A stretch of DNA of 34,589 nt. It comes from Deltaproteobacteria bacterium (lineage in GTDB: Bacteria; Desulfobacterota; Desulfomonilia; Desulfomonilales; Desulfomonilaceae). A model generated the notes under the pieces. It had not been told where the DNA came from, ran no database searches, and saw nothing but the letters and a program-made list of their open reading frames with translations. Numbering within the stretch: the first letter of the stretch is position 1; each line of letters begins with the position of its first letter. The position numbers and the translations under genes are program-made. Shown here piece by piece: positions 17,913 to 26,626 of the stretch. Location of the stretch: contig JAJYDQ010000042.1 of assembly GCA_021777225.1 (NCBI GenBank), positions 1 to 34,589 of the forward strand, read 5' to 3'.

Positions 17913-17950
17913 GCAATAAAAATTTCCCCACACGAAAATAATTCAGGAAC

Positions 17951-18757
17951 ATGTGTCCCCATTTGACACGCGTCCGAATTAGAATAGGGAATATGACGAT
18001 GGCGTCATTTTGACCGTCAGGGAAAAATCTTTTGCCGAGGAGATAACTATTGAAAGGATATGAAAAAACTAATCATATTGAAATCCTGAGAAGTTTTCTC
18101 GAGATCCCGCTGGGAAGCGCTGATGGCGTGTTCGAACGCTTTCTGGAAATTCCCGGTGCAATTTATCGTGGTGAAGGTCTGGAAAGATTTCTATACGTTC
18201 GAGGTTCCAGAAGCAACAAAGTCTTACTCGTGGCTCATGCTGACACTGTTTGGGACCGTGAGTACGGATCCGATCCTAGCCCAACAAATGAAATAAGAAT
18301 CGAAAATGGCGAAATCAGGGCTGTCAATGATGAATTTGGGCTCGGCGCTGATGACAGGGCCGGGTGCGCCATGCTCTGGCTACTTAAAGATTTGGGACAT
18401 TCCCTGCTTGTTACAAACGGCGAGGAACACGGCCAGACAGGCTCTTCCTGGTTGATGGATCATAACAAGGATATCGCTGACGAGATTAATCAGGACAATC
18501 AGTTTGTAGTTCAACTTGATCGTTGTGGAGGAACTGACTTCAACTGTTACAAGGTGGGAACTGGCAAGTTCAAAGCCTACATAAAAGCTGTCACAAATTA
18601 TTTTGACGCTGGTGCGAAAAGGTCGACCGACATCTCAGAACTCTGCAGAGATATTACCGGTGTTAATCTCAGCATTGGCTATTATAACGAACATCATGAA
18701 AATGAATACTTAAAGATCGCAGAATGGGATCATACACTTAAAGTAGCTAAAGAGTGG
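17951..18757 (+). repeat. Duplication unit, right copy (peptidase gene plus upstream 100 bp)
   Basis: This is the right-hand partner of 15332-16019, collinear except for the 123 bp missing in the left copy. Upstream leader and coding sequence are both conserved, so DNA rather than only protein has been duplicated. Confidence 0.85.
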
Positions 18758-18826
18758 CTTTCAGAGCCAAATTTGGAGAGATTTGCTTTGCCGTTTGGAG
18801 AAGAGACAACTTCTCCACAAATCTAG
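18050..18826 (+). CDS. M20/M28-like metallo-exopeptidase, copy 2
   Basis: This is a 258-residue protein, TTG start with GAGGAGA upstream. Zinc-peptidase motifs are in order: VAHADTVWD (H63, D65), FGLGADDRAGCAML (D101), VTNGEEHGQTGSSWL (E125/E126), VVQLDR (D157) and YYNEHHENEYL (H215/H216 as final ligand). This layout fits the M20/M28/M42 clan of cocatalytic dizinc aminopeptidases or carboxypeptidases. No signal peptide is present, so it is cytoplasmic. It is not obviously in an operon. The close copy at 15438 is probably its degraded duplicate. The physiological substrate cannot be told. Confidence 0.75.
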   Translation: MKGYEKTNHIEILRSFLEIPLGSADGVFERFLEIPGAIYRGEGLERFLYVRGSRSNKVLLVAHADTVWDREYGSDPSPTNEIRIENGEIRAVNDEFGLGADDRAGCAMLWLLKDLGHSLLVTNGEEHGQTGSSWLMDHNKDIADEINQDNQFVVQLDRCGGTDFNCYKVGTGKFKAYIKAVTNYFDAGAKRSTDISELCRDITGVNLSIGYYNEHHENEYLKIAEWDHTLKVAKEWLSEPNLERFALPFGEETTSPQI

Positions 18827-18921
18827 CTTACTCGATCTAATGACGTCAGAGACCAAAATGGTAACCTCAAATGGACCGAGGAAAATAGGCGTTGACGCCC
18901 TGTCTAAATTAGGATTCTTTT

Positions 18922-18951
18922 TTTACGAGACTTGCTGGAATGTGTTATAAA
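18922..18951 (+). promoter_or_regulatory. Possible promoter of the defence-like operon
   Basis: TTTACG (18922-18927) and TATAAA (18946-18951) are 18 bases apart, 141 bp before the helicase ATG. The -35 match is only moderate. Confidence 0.35.
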
Positions 18952-18959
18952 TTAACCAC

Positions 18960-18983
18960 ACTACTGTCTGTGCAAACGGTAGT
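18960..18983 (+). promoter_or_regulatory. Inverted repeat in the leader of the defence-like operon
   Basis: ACTACTGT and ACGGTAGT can pair over 8 bp with one G-T wobble around an 8-base centre. It lies 9-32 bases after the possible -10 box, where an operator or leader hairpin would sit. The RhuM-family protein in the operon is one conceivable DNA-binding partner, but there is no direct evidence. Confidence 0.35.
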
Positions 18984-19091
18984 TTACTAGCCAGAAAATA
19001 TGCGATACGGGCTCAACCTCATCTGGTAAGGATTTCCTTACATAATCCAAAAGATATTACTGGTTAAGCTCTCAATGGTGGCAGCGCCCAG

Positions 19092-21989
19092 ATGCCTATA
19101 ACAGACTATCACGCCAAATATTACGCTCTCGAATTGAGTCGCGCGGGAGGAAAAGGGGTAAATCGACTGGGCCGTGCCTTATTTGACGCCTGTGTGGATT
19201 TGAACCCTCATCAGATCGAAGCAGCCCTTTTTGCCCTGCGCTCTCCAATTTCGAAGGGCGTCCTTCTTGCTGATGAAGTTGGTCTGGGAAAAACTATCGA
19301 GGCTGGTTTGGTTCTGTGTCAATACTGGGCCGAACGCCGCCGCAGCCTTCTTGTAATAATTCCAGCGTCCCTTCGTAAACAGTGGGCCATGGAGCTTTCT
19401 GAGAAATTTAACCTGCCATCAATTGTGCTTGACGCCAAAATATACACCGATCAGAAGACAAACGGGACCCCAAACCCATTTAGAGATGACAAAATAATCA
19501 TCTGTTCCATGCATTACGCCGCAAGCAAAAGCGAAGAGATCAGGGAAATTCCATGGGATCTTGTGCTTATAGATGAAGCCCACAAACTCAGGAACGCTTA
19601 TCGTCAAAGCAACAGAATTGGGCAGGCGATTCGTTGGGCGATAGCAGACCGTAAGAAAATCCTGTTAACGGGAACACCTCTCCAAAACTCACTCCTGGAA
19701 CTTTACGGCCTCTCTACGATCATCGATGATCGTCTTTTCGGAGATCCAGCTTCATTTCGTTCACGATATTTGAATTACGGTGGTGACCTTTCGGGGTTAC
19801 GTGATCGGCTGAAGAATTTCTGCTGGCGGACACTACGCAGCCAAGTTGTTGAGTTTGTGCGTTACACCGAACGAAGACTCATCACCCGTCCCTTTAAGCC
19901 TAATGAACAAGAGCAGAAATTATATGAAGCAATTTCCTCCTATTTACAGAGACAAGGGACTTATGCGTTGCCAAGCGGTCAAAAGCATCTCCTGATACTT
20001 CTGGTGCGAAAGGTTCTCGCGTCTTCCCCCTACGCTGTCGCAGGGACACTTGGAATATTGAGGGATCGCTTAATTAGACTGCGCCAGGAGGCCATAAAAA
20101 ATTCCAATGACGCGGATCTATTACTAACAGAGGAGGGAACAGAGGGAGATTTACTTGCTGAGTTATTTCAGGATGAAGAGGATGGTCTGGTGGAACTAGA
20201 CATTGCCCCTGAGATTCCCCCAATTTTGGAAACCAACCCCACCATCGATTTGCAGAAGCTGGAAGCCGAAATCAAAGAGCTTAATGATTACATCCGCTGG
20301 GCCAGGATCATTGGCGTCGATACAAAGACAAAGGGCCTGCTCAAGGCGCTTGAAATCGGATTTGCTCAAATGGCGGCAATGGGCGCTGCAAAGAAAGCGG
20401 TGATTTTCACTGAGTCCAGACGCACCCAAGCCTGGCTAAAAGAATTCCTGGAAGGAAACGGGTATTACGGTGAAGTAGTAACTTTTAATGGAACAAACCA
20501 GGATGACGTTTCTGGACAAATATACAAAGACTGGCTTTTAGAAAATCGGGATTCTGGGAGAGTAACAGGTTCGAAGCAAATTGATCTACGTGCCGCTATA
20601 ATAGATCGCTTTAAATCACAGGCCAATATTCTTGTAGCCACGGAAGCCGGAGCGGAAGGGATTAACCTTCAGTTTTCCTCGTTGATAATTAATTTTGATC
20701 TCCCCTGGAATCCACAACGCATTGAGCAACGCATAGGGCGGTGCCATCGCTATGGTCAAAAACATGACGTAGTGGTTATCAACTTTTTAAATGAGCGAAA
20801 CGAAGCAGACCGGAGGGTCTACGAGTTGCTTGAACAGAAATTCAACCTGTTCACAGGTGTTTTTGGCGCATCGGATGACGTACTGGGTTCAATAGAATCG
20901 GGTGTTGGTTTTGAACGCCGTGTCCTCGAAATTTACCAGAAATGCCGCACGGAACAAGAGATAAAAGATGCTTTTGAGCGCCTCCAAGCTCAATTAGACG
21001 ATCAGATCCAGACGAAAATGAGAGACACTAGAAAACTTCTAATGGAGCATTTCGATGAGGATGTACATGAGCGTTTGAAAGTCAACATGTCTGGAGCTGT
21101 AGAAAAGCTCGACCGTATCGCTTATCTTTTTTGGAACATTACAAAACATGCCCTTATTGACCATGCTGAATTCAATGATACAGATCTAACTTTCAGCCTG
21201 AATAATTCACCGATATCAGAAGCCATAACAGGAAATTATCGTCTTGTTTCCAAAGATAGAACCAACATTATTGGCGAATATCTGTACCGGTTGAGTCATC
21301 CACTTGGAGAACATGTCATTGCCGAAGCCAGTTCCTACGCATGCCCCATGGCGGAGGTCATTTTTGACATCACCAGGCATCCAACACGGATTTCAATTAT
21401 AGAAAAGCTTAAAGATAGGTCCGGCTGGCTAAGCCTGCAAAAATTGTGTATTGATTCCTTCCAAAGTGAGGAGTTCCTACTATTTTCCGCTGTAGATGAT
21501 CGGGGGAAAAACATAGATCAGGAAACGTGCGAGAAGCTTTTCAATTGTATGGGAGGCGTTGTTAGCTCGAATCCAATGCCTGGGAAAATTGAGGCTCGTC
21601 TGTTGGCGGATTGCGAAAGGCATACTCAAGCGACCATCTCTAAAAATCTCGAAGAGAATAATAGATACTTTAATGAAGCGCGTGATCAACTCGACAAATG
21701 GGCTGAAGATATGGAAATGGCGATTCAGAAAGACCTGGACGACACCAAGAAACAAATCCGTGATCTTCAACGTAAGTCCAGGCAAGCCCCAACAGTCGAA
21801 GAGCAGCACAAACTGCAAAATGACATGGCAAACCTCGAACGTAAAAAGCGTTCATTGCGTGAGAAAATTTTCGACATGGAAGACGAAATAGCCCTAAAAC
21901 GGGATCGTCTTGTGGAAGCTCTAGAAAAGCGCATGCAACAAAAAACAACTATCGTTCCAGTTTTTACAATAAGGTGGAGAGTCGTTTAG
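19092..21989 (+). CDS. SNF2-family DEAD/DEAH helicase (DrmD-like)
   Basis: This is a 965-residue superfamily 2 helicase or translocase. Motif I is DEVGLGKT (61-68), motif Ia VIIPASLRKQW, motif II DEAH (161-164) in LVLIDEAHKLRN, and motif III LLTGTPLQNSLLELYGL. The second RecA lobe has AVIFTESRRTQAWL, VATEAGAEGINLQFSSL and motif VI RIEQRIGRCHRYGQ. Residues about 825-950 form a long charged coiled coil. Class 1 DISARM has an SNF2 helicase (DrmD) beside an adenine methylase, as here, so a role in phage DNA recognition is likely but inferred. It is the first gene of the operon, with 15 bp to the methyltransferase. Confidence 0.9.
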   Translation: MPITDYHAKYYALELSRAGGKGVNRLGRALFDACVDLNPHQIEAALFALRSPISKGVLLADEVGLGKTIEAGLVLCQYWAERRRSLLVIIPASLRKQWAMELSEKFNLPSIVLDAKIYTDQKTNGTPNPFRDDKIIICSMHYAASKSEEIREIPWDLVLIDEAHKLRNAYRQSNRIGQAIRWAIADRKKILLTGTPLQNSLLELYGLSTIIDDRLFGDPASFRSRYLNYGGDLSGLRDRLKNFCWRTLRSQVVEFVRYTERRLITRPFKPNEQEQKLYEAISSYLQRQGTYALPSGQKHLLILLVRKVLASSPYAVAGTLGILRDRLIRLRQEAIKNSNDADLLLTEEGTEGDLLAELFQDEEDGLVELDIAPEIPPILETNPTIDLQKLEAEIKELNDYIRWARIIGVDTKTKGLLKALEIGFAQMAAMGAAKKAVIFTESRRTQAWLKEFLEGNGYYGEVVTFNGTNQDDVSGQIYKDWLLENRDSGRVTGSKQIDLRAAIIDRFKSQANILVATEAGAEGINLQFSSLIINFDLPWNPQRIEQRIGRCHRYGQKHDVVVINFLNERNEADRRVYELLEQKFNLFTGVFGASDDVLGSIESGVGFERRVLEIYQKCRTEQEIKDAFERLQAQLDDQIQTKMRDTRKLLMEHFDEDVHERLKVNMSGAVEKLDRIAYLFWNITKHALIDHAEFNDTDLTFSLNNSPISEAITGNYRLVSKDRTNIIGEYLYRLSHPLGEHVIAEASSYACPMAEVIFDITRHPTRISIIEKLKDRSGWLSLQKLCIDSFQSEEFLLFSAVDDRGKNIDQETCEKLFNCMGGVVSSNPMPGKIEARLLADCERHTQATISKNLEENNRYFNEARDQLDKWAEDMEMAIQKDLDDTKKQIRDLQRKSRQAPTVEEQHKLQNDMANLERKKRSLREKIFDMEDEIALKRDRLVEALEKRMQQKTTIVPVFTIRWRVV

Positions 21990-22004
21990 ACCTAGGAGAA
22001 CAAT

Positions 22005-25000
22005 ATGCCGACAGCGGAACAACTTCGCGATCATTTAATGAAAAAACTCAAAGAATTATTTCAACTGGACCAGCCGGATCTGGATTTTGGTTTTTACCGG
22101 ATCATGCACGCCAAGTCTAAACAAGTCTCCGAGTTTATAGAAAAAGATCTTCTGAAAATTGTAGAGAACGCTTTTGGGACAGCGGATGAAAGTCGTAAGG
22201 CGAAATTGCAAGCGGAATATGATGACGCTCTTCGCAAAGCAGAAGAATATGGGGCCCCAAATCCTGACGAAGCACCGGTAGCTAGGAAGGCGAAGGCAGC
22301 CCTGGATGCGCTCAAAGATTCTACCTCCGCCGAAGCAGACATATATGATCATCTGTACCGTTTTTTTGAACGCTATTATGATGATGGGGATTTTATATCA
22401 CGCCGTTACTATTCCCGTGAAACAACTGACAGAGCTGCGCCATTTGCAATCCCTTATAACGGCGAGGATGTCAAACTTCATTGGGCGAATGCGGATCAGT
22501 ATTATGTAAAGACATCCGAATATTTTAACAACTTTACCTTCGATTTACGGCAGGCCAAGGAGGCTATACTCCCTAAACTAAGCCTGGACTTCGGTAAAGA
22601 TGTAAATCCACTAAAGGCACATTTCCGCATTGTTGAAGCCACAGAGGGTGAACACGGGAATGTGAAAGCCGCTGATACAAACAAACGTTTTTTCATAATA
22701 CATGGTGAAAACCCAGTCGTGATTTCAGAAGGCGGGGAATTAATAATCAATTTCGAATATCGACCTGACCCTGAAAAGACCGGACAGGATGGAACCTGGC
22801 GCAATAGGCGTAACGCAGAGGCTGTAGAAACCGTTCTTTCCGAGTTGGAAGAATTGGTTAAAGACAACAAGAGCCTGGAAGAATATCTGCGACTGTTTAA
22901 AGTACCTGCGCCAACGGATTCCGATAAGAAACGACCGCTGTTAGCCAAGTATATATCACAGTACACAGCCCGCAACACCATGGACTACTTCATCCACAAA
23001 GACCTGGGCGGTTTTCTGCGTCGAGAGCTGGACTTCTACATTAAGAACGAAATCATGCGCCTTGATGACATAGAGGATGCTGAAATTCCAGCGGTAGAAA
23101 CGTATCTATCGAGAATCAAGGTCCTACGAAAAATCGCAACCAAGCTGATCGATTTTCTGGCGCAACTTGAAGACTTTCAGAAAAAACTGTGGCTTAAGAA
23201 GAAGTTCGTTGTCGAGACTAATTATTGTATGACCCTTGATAGAGTGCCAGAGGAACTGTACCCCGAAATAGCCTCCAATCAAGCCCAGCAAGATGAATGG
23301 GTTAAGCTTTTTTCGATCAACGAAATAATAGAAATACAAGGTAATCTTCTGGAAAGTGCTTTACCAGGCTATTCAAATCCTCTGACGACGGAGTTCCTTA
23401 AAGCGTATGACAAGTTGATGCTAGATACAAGATTCTTTAGTGAAGACTTCAATGCCCGGCTTCTCGGGTCGATTGACGATTTAGATAGCAAATGTGATGG
23501 TTTACTAATTAATTCCGAAAATCTCCAAGCAGCGATCTTTCTCGGTTGTCGCTACCACAAGCTTGTAGATGGTGTATATCTCGACCCACCGTACAACACT
23601 GACGCCTCGGAGATAATTTACAAGAATGGTTTTAAAAAGAGTTCCTGGGCATCACTTATGTTTGACAGACTTATTTATTCAAAGCTGCTTCAGAAGAATG
23701 AAAGCTGTATTTGCGTGACAATCGATGATTTTCAAAAGCACATTTTGAAGAACCAGCTAGATATAATCTATGGTGAAGACAATCATCTTGCGACTGCTGC
23801 AATAAGAAGTAACCCACAGGGTCGGTCTACCGTTCAAGGTTTCTCAATAAACCATGAATACGGGCTGTTTTATCGCGTGACTAATCTGGGACAGTCTGTT
23901 GGTCGATTAACCCGGTCTGAAAAACAAATTGGCCGTTACAACAAAATTGATGAACGTGGTCAGCGGTATTTGTGGGAAAACTTCAGAAAAACCGGCACTG
24001 ACTCGGCAAGACTAGACAGACCAAAACAATTTTACCCGATTGTAGTGGGAGAAGTCAGCTTGAGGGTTCCTAAAATGTCTTGGGATGACTCAAGTAATGG
24101 GTGGGTCATTGAAGAAGATATCGATGAAAAAATTGAGAAGATTGTTTTCCCTATTGATGAAGATAGAAACGAAAGGGTTTGGAAGTGGGGGCATGATCGA
24201 GTGCGTCAGTTCCCAAATCACCTTAAAGTCGAGGTTGAGAAAAACGGTAACGTACAAATCTACCGTCGAAATTATTTGAATACGCGAGGATCACTCCCTG
24301 GAACCTGGTGGGACAAGGGAAAATATGGAGCAGGCTCGCATGGCTCCAATCTATTAACAGCAATGTTTGGTAAGGCGCATGTCTTTTCATTTCCTAAATC
24401 CGTCTATGCAGTCGAAGATTGCATTCGTGTAATAACCAACAACAATGACAAGGCATTGATTCTTGATCTTTTTGCGGGATCAGGAACTACTGCGCAAGCT
24501 ACCATTAACCTCAACAGATCCGACCAAGGATTCCGAAAATACATTTTGTGTGAAATGGGGGGGCATTTTGACGAGATATTAAAACCCAGACTTGAAAAGG
24601 CTGTTTTTTCAGCAATATGGAATAGTGGAAAGCCGAGAACTTATGAAGACTATCTAATTTTCTTAGAAAAGAAAATTGAAGAAGCAAAAAGAGAGCTGGC
24701 TGAGTTGCTCGGTATTCAAGATGAAATGTCTTACGAGTTTCAACGGCAGTTCATCGAGGGAGAAATGAAACTGCTTGAACATCAGCTTCAAAATGTGGAG
24801 TGCCTCGGTGAAAATTATCAGAAAATGTTTCCGGGAATTAGCCATTGTTTTAAATACCTCCGCCTCGAATCTTATGAAGACACGCTCAATAATTTGGTTT
24901 TTGATGAGAACCTTATTCGCGAAAAGGCCATTACAACTAACCCATCCCTCAAAGAAGACTACATGCTCCACTATTTTCTCAATGTGGAGACAAATAGTAG

Positions 25001-25565
25001 CCAGTCCCTTCTGAACACTGACGATTTCGCTGACCCGCTGGCCAGTAAACTGAAGTTGAAAAAACCTGGCAGCGACGAATACACGGATCAGAACGTTGAT
25101 CTAATAGAGACTTTTAACTATTTGATCGGTCTGCGAGTAATTCATATAGGTTTGCCGCAAATTTTCAGCGCAAAATTCACACGTAATACAGATCCAGAGT
25201 TGCCAGAGGACCAGCATACCAAGTTGCTGATTGATGGAAAGATTAAACAAGATGAGGATGGCCCCTGGTGGTTCCGAAAGGTTGAGGGCTGGGTTCCTAA
25301 AGACTCATCCAATCCTAACAACGGCCAGAGAGAGAAGATACTTGTTGTCTGGCGCAAGTTGATTGGAGACATCGAGCAAGACAATCTCATGTTGGACGAA
25401 TGGTTTCAGAAAAACCGTATTTCAACGAGAGACTTTGAATTTGACACGATCTATGTGAATGGCAGTAATAACCTCCCAAACCTTCAACTTGAAGGCGATA
25501 CCTGGAAAGTCCGTCTCATTGAAGAAGAGTTTCACAAGAGAATGTGGGATGTAGAGGGGGCATGA
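22005..25565 (+). CDS. Mod-like N6-adenine DNA methyltransferase (beta class)
   Basis: This is a 1186-residue protein with AGGAG 7 bases before ATG. The catalytic motif IV DPPYNTD is at 527-533 and the SAM-binding FAGSGTT is at 823-829. This order (IV before I) is that of the beta class, which includes type III Mod subunits. The roughly 500-residue N-terminal region contains KLHWANADQYYVKTSEYF and TNYCMTLDRVPEELY, as in large Mod-like enzymes. The 290 residues between motifs IV and I probably hold target recognition. The C-terminus (865-1186) is a further unassigned domain. It would mark host DNA at a specific site. The target sequence cannot be read from the protein. Its stop overlaps the rhuM start by 4 bases. 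Confidence 0.92.
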   Translation: MPTAEQLRDHLMKKLKELFQLDQPDLDFGFYRIMHAKSKQVSEFIEKDLLKIVENAFGTADESRKAKLQAEYDDALRKAEEYGAPNPDEAPVARKAKAALDALKDSTSAEADIYDHLYRFFERYYDDGDFISRRYYSRETTDRAAPFAIPYNGEDVKLHWANADQYYVKTSEYFNNFTFDLRQAKEAILPKLSLDFGKDVNPLKAHFRIVEATEGEHGNVKAADTNKRFFIIHGENPVVISEGGELIINFEYRPDPEKTGQDGTWRNRRNAEAVETVLSELEELVKDNKSLEEYLRLFKVPAPTDSDKKRPLLAKYISQYTARNTMDYFIHKDLGGFLRRELDFYIKNEIMRLDDIEDAEIPAVETYLSRIKVLRKIATKLIDFLAQLEDFQKKLWLKKKFVVETNYCMTLDRVPEELYPEIASNQAQQDEWVKLFSINEIIEIQGNLLESALPGYSNPLTTEFLKAYDKLMLDTRFFSEDFNARLLGSIDDLDSKCDGLLINSENLQAAIFLGCRYHKLVDGVYLDPPYNTDASEIIYKNGFKKSSWASLMFDRLIYSKLLQKNESCICVTIDDFQKHILKNQLDIIYGEDNHLATAAIRSNPQGRSTVQGFSINHEYGLFYRVTNLGQSVGRLTRSEKQIGRYNKIDERGQRYLWENFRKTGTDSARLDRPKQFYPIVVGEVSLRVPKMSWDDSSNGWVIEEDIDEKIEKIVFPIDEDRNERVWKWGHDRVRQFPNHLKVEVEKNGNVQIYRRNYLNTRGSLPGTWWDKGKYGAGSHGSNLLTAMFGKAHVFSFPKSVYAVEDCIRVITNNNDKALILDLFAGSGTTAQATINLNRSDQGFRKYILCEMGGHFDEILKPRLEKAVFSAIWNSGKPRTYEDYLIFLEKKIEEAKRELAELLGIQDEMSYEFQRQFIEGEMKLLEHQLQNVECLGENYQKMFPGISHCFKYLRLESYEDTLNNLVFDENLIREKAITTNPSLKEDYMLHYFLNVETNSSQSLLNTDDFADPLASKLKLKKPGSDEYTDQNVDLIETFNYLIGLRVIHIGLPQIFSAKFTRNTDPELPEDQHTKLLIDGKIKQDEDGPWWFRKVEGWVPKDSSNPNNGQREKILVVWRKLIGDIEQDNLMLDEWFQKNRISTRDFEFDTIYVNGSNNLPNLQLEGDTWKVRLIEEEFHKRMWDVEGA

Positions 25566-26626
25566 CAATGCCCGAAAAATATCCGGATCTCCCCGTAGCA
25601 AGTGAATTCTTGCTGTATCAAACCGAAGACGGACAAACGCGCATTGAAGTCCGACTACAAAATGAAACAGTTTGGATGACCCAAATCGGGATGGCGGAAC
25701 TTTTTCAGACTTCAGTTCCAAACATCAATATTCATGTGAAAAACATTTACGAAGAAGGGGAACTTGCCCCTGGCGCAACTATTAAGGATTACTTAATAGT
25801 TCGAATGGAAGGCTCCAGACAGATCAAACGCAGCGTCAAGCATTATAACCTGGAAACCATCATCGCTGTTGGATACCGGGTAAAGTCCCATCGAGGCACA
25901 CAGTTTCGGAAATGGGCGACAGATCGTCTGAATGAATACCTAGTCAAGGGATTTACTATGGACGATGAGCGTCTAAAAGCGGGCGTGAATATTGGATCAG
26001 ATTACTTTGACGAACTATTGGAGCGGATACGAGACATCCGTTCCAGTGAGAAGCGCTTTTATCAGAAAATCAAGGACATCTATAGACTTGCCGTAGATTA
26101 CGACCCCAAGACCCAAGAAACATTGGAATTCTTCAAAATTGTCCAGAACAAGTTACATTTCGCTATTTCCGGGAAGACGGCAGCGGAACTCATATATGAG
26201 CGGGCTGATTCCACCAAGCCGAATATGGGGTTAACTGCATGGAAAGGATCCAAAGTTCGCAGGGGTGACGTGACGATTGCCAAAAATTATTTGAATTATG
26301 ACGAACTTCAGCAACTAAACCGAATCGTGGAAATGTATCTAAATTACGCTGAAGATCAGGCGAGGCGGCGAAAGCAGATATTTATGAGGGACTGGCGAGA
26401 GAAATTGAATGCTTTCTTGCAATTCAACGAGAGAGAAATTCTAGAAAATCCCGGGCAAGTGAATAAGGCCGTTGCTGATAAACTGGCGCTCGAAATGTAT
26501 GACATTTTCAATGCCAACCGTTTAAGTCTCGAAGTAGAGACGGAGATGCTGGCGGATGATCGGGAATTGAAGAAGCTTGAATCAGTTATTGAAACCAGAA
26601 AACAAAAAGGGCGTGACAATGGCTAA
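25562..26626 (+). CDS. RhuM-family protein
   Basis: This is a 354-residue protein from the ATG at 25562, which overlaps the methyltransferase stop (ATGA) and follows GAGGGGG. The N-terminal third is the RhuM signature: VWMTQIGMAELFQTSVPNIN, then IKRSVKHYNLETIIAVGYRV and FRKWATDRLNEYLVKGF. It resembles phage anti-repressor-type DNA-binding modules. The C-terminal part is helical and charged. The family was named for a Salmonella virulence-island gene and its biochemical role is not established. Placement inside a restriction-type operon with overlapping neighbours suggests a regulator or accessory subunit of that system. Confidence 0.88.
   Translation: MTMPEKYPDLPVASEFLLYQTEDGQTRIEVRLQNETVWMTQIGMAELFQTSVPNINIHVKNIYEEGELAPGATIKDYLIVRMEGSRQIKRSVKHYNLETIIAVGYRVKSHRGTQFRKWATDRLNEYLVKGFTMDDERLKAGVNIGSDYFDELLERIRDIRSSEKRFYQKIKDIYRLAVDYDPKTQETLEFFKIVQNKLHFAISGKTAAELIYERADSTKPNMGLTAWKGSKVRRGDVTIAKNYLNYDELQQLNRIVEMYLNYAEDQARRRKQIFMRDWREKLNAFLQFNEREILENPGQVNKAVADKLALEMYDIFNANRLSLEVETEMLADDRELKKLESVIETRKQKGRDNG

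Larger units (their letters stand above)
17508..17950. other. Hairpin-rich non-coding region
   Basis: No convincing gene is seen. A 25-codon frame near 17553-17621 (AYFCDHLHDAGLTPDEFKKL) looks like a protein tail but has no start. The rest contains several inverted repeats: CAGGTT/AACCTG after the ATPase stop, TAACCC/GGGTTA near 17808-17823, and the two strong palindromes listed separately. It separates the ATPase from the right duplication unit. Confidence 0.5.

Noticed and set aside
21480-21818. Minus-strand frames of about 100 codons inside the SNF2 helicase gene
   Set aside because: They are antisense shadows of a clear long coding region, with no family motifs.
19092-25565. Complete class 1 DISARM system
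   Set aside because: An SNF2 helicase and adenine methylase are present, but no DrmA/DrmB (DUF1998) or DrmC (phospholipase D) gene follows; RhuM and a Res-like protein do.
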